A DNA stretch of 14,318 nt from CAVBBU01 sp963593765 (GTDB lineage: Bacteria; Bacillota; Clostridia; Lachnospirales; Lachnospiraceae). Shown here in pieces: positions 14,281-14,318 of the stretch. How positions within the stretch are numbered: the first letter of the stretch is position 1; each line of letters opens with the position of its first letter. Where the stretch lies: the NCBI GenBank assembly GCA_963593765.1, contig CAVBBU010000050.1, positions 1 to 14,318 of the forward strand, written 5' to 3'. The translations under genes and the position numbers were made by a program. The notes under the pieces were generated by a model. It was not told the DNA's origin. It did not search any database and worked only from the letters and a program-made list of their open reading frames with translations.

Positions 14281-14318
14281 GCCATCACCATATCAAGCGT
14301 TTCTTCTACATATTCCTT
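14274..14318 (-). CDS. last 14 codons of a gene entering from the right edge
   Basis: On the - strand an open frame runs from the window edge through EYVEETLDMVMAK to TAA at 14276-14274; both other frames hit stops within the same stretch. The acidic, helix-like tail and the hairpin directly after the stop support a real gene end. Too little is visible for a family call, and a chance frame of this length cannot be excluded. Confidence 0.4.
   Translation of the reverse strand, partial: KEYVEETLDMVMAK

Overview
The window looks like chromosome from a low-G+C Gram-positive anaerobe of the Clostridia type. This is inferred from strong AGGAGG ribosome binding sites before nearly every gene, frequent ATA isoleucine codons in the housekeeping genes, and protein families typical of Firmicutes. 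No species can be named from the sequence alone.

Left part (1-1.78 kb, + strand): a small accessory module. It holds the 3' end of an unknown gene, a 92-aa protein of unknown function, a Fic-domain protein (253 aa) with an intact catalytic motif and a glutamate at the inhibitory-helix position, and a 54-aa antitoxin-like protein with no visible toxin partner. The non-coding DNA between them carries repeated fragments: a 16-bp motif shared by the fic and antitoxin upstream regions, a 22-bp copy of the end of the first gene, and a 25-bp direct repeat flanking the antitoxin. It looks like an assembled and partly decayed cassette. It ends at a strong hairpin with T-runs on both sides, shared with the convergent hsdR gene.

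Middle (1.78-8.74 kb, - strand): a complete type I restriction-modification locus transcribed hsdM-hsdS-hsdR. All catalytic motifs are visible. HsdM has a C-terminal extension of about 380 residues. HsdS has two target recognition domains. The first uses isoleucine codons unlike hsdR, which suggests an imported specificity.

Right part (8.8-14.3 kb, - strand): housekeeping genes. These are alaS (alanyl-tRNA synthetase, with its own terminator just before hsdM), then rnhA (RNase HI) transcribed behind a beta-CASP metallo-beta-lactamase RNA-processing enzyme, and the last codons of another gene at the window edge. Between rnhA and alaS lies a 0.5-kb non-coding region filled with repeats: four tandem 50-bp units, a large imperfect palindrome, and two tandem 70-bp units.

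The most unusual items are this repeat cluster and the fic/antitoxin module with its shared palindromic motif. The restriction system, Fic protein and antitoxin together resemble a small defence or stability island beside core genes. That functional link is inference.
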